Part shown: positions 47,923 through 53,003 of the stretch, one piece after another
How positions within the stretch are numbered: the stretch's first letter is position 1
Layout of the letters: each line of letters begins with the position of its first letter
Source: a virus
IMG/VR virus record: IMGVR_UViG_3300012009_000060
Coordinates: 1-53,003 of that record
Length of the DNA: 53,003 bases
Direction: 5' to 3' (one strand)
Position numbers and translations under genes: made by a program
The notes under the pieces: generated by a model
What the model was told of the DNA's origin: nothing
Database searches by the model: none
Seen by the model: the letters and a program-made list of their open reading frames with translations, nothing else

Positions 47923-48200
47923 CACACGCTGCCGGCATGCCACCGCTAGAGCGGATAGAAGGGTATACCCAGCACGATCCTATCCGCTGGGAATGGCTCC
48001 CGCCCTCCCCGCTGCACGTGCTGCTGAACCACAGCGATTGTGAGGGTGAAATACCGGCAGAAGCATGCGAAGAGCTGGCTGATGCGCTTGAGGCGCTGCT
48101 GCCAAACTTGCGGAAGGGCTACTGGCAGGAGAGAACACGGCGGTTTATCAAGGGCCTCCGACTCGCTGCTGCCGCGGGCGAGCCAGTCAAATTTCACTGA
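47850..48200 (+). CDS. Conserved phage protein of the MGLDTTHDCWxG family (116 aa)
   Basis: It begins MGLDTTHDCWSGPYTAFMQWR and later has LHVLLNHSDCEGEI...ALEALLPNL and RFIKGLRLAAAAGEPVKFH. This start, the HSDCDG-type centre and the end with F-x-GLxxAxxxGE...FH are hallmarks of a small protein common in tailed phages, function unknown. The SD is GGAAGGGAAGG. A 46-bp piece of it (AAGMPPLERIEGYT) is also found inside the chimeric gene at 48720. Confidence 0.8.
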   Translation: MGLDTTHDCWSGPYTAFMQWRRTLAHAAGMPPLERIEGYTQHDPIRWEWLPPSPLHVLLNHSDCEGEIPAEACEELADALEALLPNLRKGYWQERTRRFIKGLRLAAAAGEPVKFH

Positions 48201-48216
48201 ACACACGGAGAAGACA

Positions 48217-48714
48217 ATGAGCAAGAAGTTTTACACTCCCGAATCCCTCGACCTGCGAGGCTGCACGGTACGCCTGCGTGGGCAGGCTGGTGAAGAAAGC
48301 CCGGTCGTCACGATACCGAAGGACGCGCACCAGGAGTCAGGTCTTGGCTATGATTATATCGTTTACCTATGGAGCGGCGGCTCTGCGTTTCAGAATTTGC
48401 CCGGCTGCCGTGCGCTAAGCTCCGAGGACGTGGTCGAGATCCTGCCGTCCTCCCCGCCTGAGCCTAAAGAGGAGAAGAAGGCAACTGAATGGCAGTTTGA
48501 CTTTAGCAAGGAGCCATGCCCAGCATCTGGGGCCGAAGTTGCTGACTGGGCAGTAGAAACATGCAAAGAGCTGTTTGCCGTTCTGTTGCGGATCGCGCAA
48601 ATGGGATGCGACGGCGGGGTTTGCGCGAACTCCCTTGACGTATGCCTGGATATGCGGCAGGCGGCGGTAGACGCCGTCAGAACCTACGGCCGGCAACTTA
48701 CCGGCAACGAGTAG
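48217..48714 (+). CDS. Protein of unknown function (165 aa)
   Basis: The ATG follows ACGGAGAAGACA. A beta N-terminal domain (LDLRGCTVRLRGQAGEESPVVTI, YDYIVYLWSGGSAFQNLPGC) is joined by a Pro/Glu/Lys linker to a helical domain with five Cys (ETCKELFAVLLRIAQMGCDG, then VCANSLDVCLDMRQ). The function is not recognised. The next gene starts five bases after its stop. Confidence 0.6.
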   Translation: MSKKFYTPESLDLRGCTVRLRGQAGEESPVVTIPKDAHQESGLGYDYIVYLWSGGSAFQNLPGCRALSSEDVVEILPSSPPEPKEEKKATEWQFDFSKEPCPASGAEVADWAVETCKELFAVLLRIAQMGCDGGVCANSLDVCLDMRQAAVDAVRTYGRQLTGNE

Positions 48715-48719
48715 CAACC

Positions 48720-49022
48720 ATGCGCAGCGAAACGATAGCCATTGATTGTGACTTGCGCCGGCTTCATGCCTGGGGCACGGGGTGCCGGCGCGTGTGCTAC
48801 AACGCCCCGCTGGCCCAAGCTATCAAGCACCTGCAGGCGCGGCGCGCCGCTGTTACTGACCTGGTGGTGTTGTTTGAAATTGCATCCCCTATTGTTTACG
48901 ACGCTGCCGGCATGCCACCGCTAGAGCGGATAGAAGGGTATACCCACGATGGCACAACAAGGGTCGGGTGCGGCAAGTGGCCGTATCCTGCTAACACCGG
49001 CAATCAGCCGCCAAGCCCTTAG
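48720..49022 (+). pseudogene. Chimeric partial copy of the RuvC-like gene (100 codons)
   Basis: The first 60 codons and the leader (48713-48901) repeat 49450-49638 with about nine differences (MRSETIAIDCDLRRLHAWGT, LVVLFEIASPIVY). The frame then switches into a 46-bp copy of the gene at 47850 (AAGMPPLERIEGYT) and ends in unrelated codons. The C-terminal part holding HDLRE is absent. It may be expressed, but it cannot be a complete enzyme. Confidence 0.6.
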
Positions 49023-49087
49023 AATCACGGGCGCGTAGCGGCCCGTGCATTCGCTTGTTGGGCGGGAGCCCACGAAAGGAGTAAGGA

Positions 49088-49423
49088 ATGGAAAACAAAG
49101 AGCGCGAGGCAACCGAAGCGCGTAAGGCCCTCGGACTGCCGCTCCCACAGACCTGCGGAGCCTTGAGTAGGCTGATCGGCCCCCGAACGGAGAAAGACCG
49201 ACCGTGGAGGGAGTACCCTATCGGGACGAAGGCGCACGCCTTCATGGGCGGGTATTGGGTGCGAGTTGAACAAGGCTGGAAATGGCACGTAGGATCGACC
49301 TTCCCGCGGCCGGGCGATGACGCCATCGGCATGTGTATTGAGATGCCCAACAACCTGGTTCATGAAAGGAACCACACCATGGAAATAGCGAAGGACCCTC
49401 ACCCGGCGCGCCGGGTGACTTGA
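49088..49423 (+). CDS. Small conserved-type phage protein (111 aa)
   Basis: The ATG follows GAAAGGAGTAAGGA. The core YPIGTKAHAFMGGYWVRVEQ, then GWKWHVGSTFPRPGDDA, follows a pattern (P.GT.A....GGYW.R...GWKW) common in small phage proteins of unknown function. The last third overlaps a leader-like hairpin module (49356-49374) and a 20-bp palindrome, so the natural end may be earlier and the tail MEIAKDPHPARRVT may be a separate short frame from ATG 49379. Confidence 0.6.
   Translation: MENKEREATEARKALGLPLPQTCGALSRLIGPRTEKDRPWREYPIGTKAHAFMGGYWVRVEQGWKWHVGSTFPRPGDDAIGMCIEMPNNLVHERNHTMEIAKDPHPARRVT
49356..49374 (+). promoter_or_regulatory. TGGTTC-ATGAAAG-GAACCA leader hairpin
   Basis: The same 19 bases occur on the minus strand at 36124-36106 before the 87-aa gene. 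Six-base arms enclose ATGAAAG and include part of the SD, so the structure could mask ribosome access. Here it precedes ATG 49379. Confidence 0.6.
49399..49418. other. 20-bp perfect palindrome
   Basis: TCACCCGGCGCGCCGGGTGA is fully self-complementary. It lies at the end of the 111-aa gene and 39 bases before the RuvC-like gene. It could be an operator or a hairpin; no U-run follows. Confidence 0.7.
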
Positions 49424-49456
49424 TCGCGCCTGGACCAGGACAGGAGAATAGCAACC

Positions 49457-49912
49457 ATGCGCAGCGAAACGATAGCCATTGATTGTGATTTGCGCCGGCT
49501 TCATGCCTGGGGCACGGGGTGCGGGCGCGTGTGCTACAACGCCTCGCTGGCGCAAGCTATCAAGCACTTACAGGCGCGGCGCGCCGCTGTTACTGACCTG
49601 GTGGTGTTGTTTGAAATTGCGTCCCCTATTGTTTACGGCAGTGCGCAGGAAGCGCGAGAGCGCGCCTACAACACCATGCGGTGGGCAATTTATAACGCTT
49701 TCGCTGCTGGGCGCATTGCCGCGGTCTTTCCCGGCTTGCTCGTAGCCCCGTCGTCGGCCTGGACCGAGAGCCACAGCGAAAAACAACGCCACGCCATGGC
49801 TGCCACTACTGCCTCCAACCACGATTTGCGCGAGTGTCAGGCCATGCTTTCGTTTTACCGCCGTAATCCTGTAAAATGGGTACCATACCACGCGTACCTG
49901 GAGAAACTATGA
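49457..49912 (+). CDS. RuvC/RNase H-like candidate Holliday-junction resolvase (151 aa)
   Basis: The ATG follows ACAGGAGAATAGCAACC. The first strand ETIAIDCDLRRLHAWG carries Asp where RuvC-like folds have the catalytic Asp. LVVLFEIASPIVYG places a Glu at the second catalytic position, then a long helix (NTMRWAIYNAFAAG), a strand and NHDLRECQAML, where phage RuvC relatives have the final D-x-x-D/E. The length fits phage resolvases. The replication-module context supports it. The similarity is only at pattern level. Confidence 0.5.
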   Translation: MRSETIAIDCDLRRLHAWGTGCGRVCYNASLAQAIKHLQARRAAVTDLVVLFEIASPIVYGSAQEARERAYNTMRWAIYNAFAAGRIAAVFPGLLVAPSSAWTESHSEKQRHAMAATTASNHDLRECQAMLSFYRRNPVKWVPYHAYLEKL

Positions 49913-50322
49913 GCCATGGCGAACCACTACCTTCACACTCTGCGCGTTCGGCTCCTGGCCGTGCAACCGTAGACCCCGTGTCAACCGACTCCACGCCCCC
50001 CGCTGAAGACTTCGCGAGTATCGTTGCCAGCACTACCAGCAGACGGGGGAAGGACTACGGCACCCGCTTGGGCCACTTCGGGTGTTGCGGCGCCATGATG
50101 TCGATTTGGCGCCAGACCCGTGCACAGTACCTGCGCGAAGGGCGCGTAGAGCAGCTGCCCGACGATTTGGAATTCGCGCTAGAACATTGCGTGCACATCA
50201 TATGTGATAAGCTGGCACGAGCCGCGGCCAGTCCGCTTAAGCGGGACCATTGGGTCGATACCGCCGGGTACGCCGACTGCTTCACGGGGGCGTGCGAAGA
50301 AGCTGCCGTGGAGATGGAGTAG
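49909..50322 (+). CDS. DUF6378-like phage protein (137 aa)
   Basis: The ATG overlaps the previous stop (ATGA). After a Ser/Pro-rich start, residues about 43-125 read RRGKDYGTRLGHFGCCGAMM, LEFALEHCVHIICDKLARAA and RDHWVDTAGYADC. The order RG.DYG...F...., then a helix ending K.AR, then D.W.D.AGY, is that of DUF6378, a small helical phage domain sometimes compared with MazG-like folds. Its stop codon directly abuts the stop of the convergent virion gene. Confidence 0.7.
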   Translation: MSHGEPLPSHSARSAPGRATVDPVSTDSTPPAEDFASIVASTTSRRGKDYGTRLGHFGCCGAMMSIWRQTRAQYLREGRVEQLPDDLEFALEHCVHIICDKLARAAASPLKRDHWVDTAGYADCFTGACEEAAVEME

Positions 50323-53003
50323 CTACCGTATCCCTAGGGTCTTTGCCGGGCCTTCTTCGGTAAGGCGCAGCATGTCCCGGATGGGGGCGATGCTGTCCAT
50401 GAAGATCCGCAAGCGGTCTTCGCCTTCCTCCGCTTCGAACTGGTCCAGAAGGGCCCGGGCAATGGGGCTGGCCTTGAGGATTTCCGAAAGCTTGCCGCCG
50501 CGGTAGACCAGCGGCGTGACGAGCTGTCGCCCGGGCATCATGTCTCGCAACAGCATAGCCCCGGCATCGTTGAGTGCAGACGCGGCGCCCCCCGCATCGC
50601 CGTCAAACAGTGCCGTTGCCCAGCGCCCTTGCAGCGCCACCCAAGTGCCCAGTAACGGGATGCGGGCAAAGTTGACCCCGGCGAAGTCCCCGGCCGCCAG
50701 GCGCTCCAGTTCCTCATCGTCAAGGAAGGCGCGCAGCAGCGCCGGGACTACAAAGGTCATCGCGGTTGAGCGCGCCACCTGGTTGATGATGCGCCGGCGG
50801 TTTGCGGCCGAGGGTTCCGACGAAAACCGCGCGAGGTCCTGCAGGAGGGCCGCGTAGCTGACGGCGGGGGAGTACCGCAACCCCAGTTCACCGCCCCGGA
50901 TGGCGCCGCGAAGAACAGGGAAGAAGGTACCGCCCATGGCCCGCCCAAACGGGCCCTCAGAACGGCGCGCGGCATCCTCCAGTGTCGCAACCATTGCCCC
51001 TACCTTGGTTGTGCGGTTAAACGGGCGCTGGGCGCCGGCGTCTTTCAGCTCGCCGGCAATGAGGTCTTTGGTTTCCTGCGACATCGTGTCGACGTTAGAT
51101 TCCCGTGCTACAATAGCGTCATACTCCGACGTTCCCCGCGCAGCGGTGCGGGCGGCCACGGTGTGCGGGACGGTGGCCATCAGGTATGCCATCAGCGGCA
51201 CTTGGGCCACCTGGTCCGCGGCACCGTACAGGCGGCCGGCCAGCTCGGTCGTGGTGCGTGCCATGCGCGGGATTATGCTTTCGGACACCCCGAATACCGT
51301 TTCGGCGTCTGTCAGTGCCCGGCCCTGTTCCAGGGCCTCAAGCTGAACTCCCCGCGGATCCCCTACAATCTTGTTCAGCGTCCACGACCCTTGTCGGGCA
51401 AACGTCGTCAGCACGGCCCTCGGGATTGATGCCAGAGCGCGCGCCGCCGCAACATCCGCACGAAGCGCTTCGCGCAGTGACGGCACCCCCGGAATTGGGC
51501 GCCCAAGCGCCGCAGCGATTTCCCCGCTCACAGCCATAGAATTCTGGGTAAGGATTTCCATGGGGGCAACCGCGGCCGCCGAAAACGCGACACGGGTCGC
51601 ACCTACCGCGCCCAGTACCATGCTGCGCGATAGCAGGCTCACAGCCGCCGCTATCCGGTCCGCGGTGCCTATCTCGGCCATGGCCGCCGTGTTGAGTGCC
51701 AGCCCCCAGGCGCCGTCATCAGCACCCATTGCCAGCATGTCCCATGAAATGCCGTTGCGCTCCAGCGCTTCGGTGTAGCGCACCCACCGCCGGGCCCGCA
51801 GCTGCTCGCGAAGCTGGTCCCCGGCTTCGCTGCCCTGCTCCTGCGTGCGGCGGGCCACTTTCTGTTCTTCGCTCTGGCTCAGCCGTCGCACCTGGTCTTG
51901 AATGCGGTGTAGGCGGATTTCGGGGGCCTCTTCCATCAGGGCTTTGTTGGTCTGCAAGCCTTGCCCTTGCAACGAGGCGTTACGGCTCGCCAGCTCAGCA
52001 GCGGTTTCGACAAGTTCCCCCAGGCGGGTAGGATCGCCGCGTCCGCGACGCAGGGCCGAAGAGTGCCGCGTACTCAGCCGGGAACGTGCTTGGCCAAGGG
52101 CAAAGGTTTCTTGTGGGGTGAGGGCACGGCCCACCGTGACCATTTCCTGGACATACTCGACCATGGCTTCCGGGCCGCCGATGACTTCCAGGAACAGCGC
52201 CCCCTCTTCGGCTGCTTCCACGTTGCTGAGGTAGTCGACCCGGCCGCGCTCCACCGCGGGAGGCACCAGTATGGTTTCCTCCGCCGAATGCGGCAGCACC
52301 GACCGTACCGCAGCGAACACGTCCTCGCGCCCCACCGGCGCGTCAGGGCCGCCGCCATTCTGGGCCTGGTTGAACAAGTCCGCGGCGTCTTCGGCTGCCT
52401 TGGCTACGGCCGCATCGAACTTGGCACGGGCGAACTCGGGAGTGGAAGCCGCCAGCTTGCGCAGCTGGTGCAGGCGGGTCAGCAAGCGGCGCGCGTCTGC
52501 CCGTATAGCGGTCTGGCCAGCACCCTCTGCCAGTTCGGCGGTAGACCTGGCCACTTCCTGCGCGCGGTTAATCTTCAGGATCAGCTCGGCTTTTCCCGCC
52601 GTGTTGAGCCGCATATCCGCGTCTTCGGCTTGCTGTTCGGCGCGGGTCGCCGCGGCATCCTCCTGCTCGGGCACCCCAGCATCTTCGGACTGAATGGAAG
52701 CAATGTTGCGCGCCAGCTGCTTGCGGAAGGCCTTGGCTTCCTTGGTCCCTAATCGGGCCTCAGCCATTGCCAACCGGTCTTCGCGCTCGCGCCCCCGCGC
52801 TTCTTTCTCGCGACGCAGTTCGGCCTGCGCCTGGCGAGTCCGGGCCGCTTCCGCCTCCTTCTCTTGGGCGGTTTGCTCCCGGACTTCTTGCTGGCGGGCC
52901 CGTTCTGCAACAGTATCCAACCCCACTTCTTCGCGTAGGCGCCGAAGTTCGGCTTGCGCCTGGCGAGTCCGGGCCGCTTCCGCTTCCTTCTCCTGGTTGG
53001 TCT
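50323..53003 (-). CDS. Giant injected virion protein, C-terminal part (runs off the window end)
   Basis: The frame is open from 53003 to the stop at 50323 (893 codons). It begins with charged coiled coil containing two copies of EKEAEAARTRQAQAELRR, spaced 45 residues apart. Then come long helical stretches, hydrophobic Ala/Val segments (LLSRSMVLGAVGATRVAFSA; YAALLQDLARF; STAMTFVVPALLRAFL) and an acidic C terminus ending TLGIR. The hydrophobic segments could insert into or cross the host membrane during ejection. A GTG at 52926 could start a shorter protein, but the reading frame and repeat continue upstream, and the fragment at 1-2006 supplies the missing N terminus. The total would be about 1,560 aa. 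Confidence 0.8.
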   Translation of the reverse strand, partial: TNQEKEAEAARTRQAQAELRRLREEVGLDTVAERARQQEVREQTAQEKEAEAARTRQAQAELRREKEARGREREDRLAMAEARLGTKEAKAFRKQLARNIASIQSEDAGVPEQEDAAATRAEQQAEDADMRLNTAGKAELILKINRAQEVARSTAELAEGAGQTAIRADARRLLTRLHQLRKLAASTPEFARAKFDAAVAKAAEDAADLFNQAQNGGGPDAPVGREDVFAAVRSVLPHSAEETILVPPAVERGRVDYLSNVEAAEEGALFLEVIGGPEAMVEYVQEMVTVGRALTPQETFALGQARSRLSTRHSSALRRGRGDPTRLGELVETAAELASRNASLQGQGLQTNKALMEEAPEIRLHRIQDQVRRLSQSEEQKVARRTQEQGSEAGDQLREQLRARRWVRYTEALERNGISWDMLAMGADDGAWGLALNTAAMAEIGTADRIAAAVSLLSRSMVLGAVGATRVAFSAAAVAPMEILTQNSMAVSGEIAAALGRPIPGVPSLREALRADVAAARALASIPRAVLTTFARQGSWTLNKIVGDPRGVQLEALEQGRALTDAETVFGVSESIIPRMARTTTELAGRLYGAADQVAQVPLMAYLMATVPHTVAARTAARGTSEYDAIVARESNVDTMSQETKDLIAGELKDAGAQRPFNRTTKVGAMVATLEDAARRSEGPFGRAMGGTFFPVLRGAIRGGELGLRYSPAVSYAALLQDLARFSSEPSAANRRRIINQVARSTAMTFVVPALLRAFLDDEELERLAAGDFAGVNFARIPLLGTWVALQGRWATALFDGDAGGAASALNDAGAMLLRDMMPGRQLVTPLVYRGGKLSEILKASPIARALLDQFEAEEGEDRLRIFMDSIAPIRDMLRLTEEGPAKTLGIR

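Noticed and set aside
50323-52926. Complete 867-aa gene starting at GTG 52926
   Set aside because: The frame and the coiled-coil repeat continue upstream to the window end, and the open frame at 1-2006 supplies a matching N terminus, so the GTG is probably internal.
1-53003. Prophage or temperate phage
   Set aside because: No integrase, excisionase, attachment site or host flanking genes were seen. One XRE-type regulator and a Leu762-type polymerase are not enough to call it temperate.

Overview
The window reads as the nearly complete genome of a lytic-looking, GC-rich tailed phage with a podovirus-type virion, most likely infecting a Gram-negative bacterium (inference from virion gene set, a lipoprotein-type gene and gene style; no host gene is present). 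The two ends of the window are two halves of one very large minus-strand gene for an injected virion protein. A 135-base in-gene tandem repeat sits at the break, and the halves would join in frame if about 5 bases were missing, so the molecule is probably circular or circularly permuted and was cut inside that repeat.

Layout. (1) 1-25,982, minus strand: late operon in transcription order terS, terL, an HNH-like protein, a GT/DUF115-like protein, tail proteins, a coiled-coil/TM holin candidate, a large tail fibre, small proteins, a lipoprotein-type protein, portal, acidic scaffold, major capsid, a strong terminator, then a helix-hairpin-helix protein, a tail-tube/adaptor protein, further tail proteins, a second glycine-rich fibre and three or four internal virion proteins. 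The last of these carries an HExxH metallopeptidase motif. (2) 26.0-27.27 kb: the only long non-coding stretch. It has three 30-bp hairpin repeats directly upstream of a near-consensus sigma70 late promoter whose predicted start falls on the terS ATG, two GC-rich tandem repeat blocks, and an AT-rich part with recurring TAACGCTA words: a good candidate for control region plus replication origin. (3) 27.3-35.7 kb, plus strand: about 17 small early genes separated by G-poor CA-rich repeat linkers, with duplicated gene families, gene remnants and one gene with a frameshift. It ends in an unusual heptad-repeat/zinc-ribbon/two-TM protein. (4) 35.8-39.3 kb, minus strand: two small genes, a methyltransferase and an 803-residue ATPase. 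(5) 39.5-50.3 kb, plus strand: replication and recombination module: family A DNA polymerase, XRE regulator with a zinc motif, SF2/SNF2-like helicase, stand-alone HIRAN protein, coiled-coil protein, an acidic repeat protein, Cas4-like iron-sulfur nuclease, ribbon-helix-helix protein, small phage proteins and a RuvC-like protein with a chimeric partial copy.

How it fits together. PolA, the SF2 helicase, HIRAN, the Cas4/RecB-type nuclease, the RuvC-like protein and the 803-aa ATPase form a self-contained replication/recombination set. No phage RNA polymerase, integrase, canonical primase or recognisable endolysin was found, so transcription probably uses host RNA polymerase with phage regulators (XRE, RHH) and the late promoter. 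The most unusual biology is in the early region and its repeated untranslated modules, in the split HIRAN+SNF2 pair, and in the metallopeptidase-bearing injected protein.
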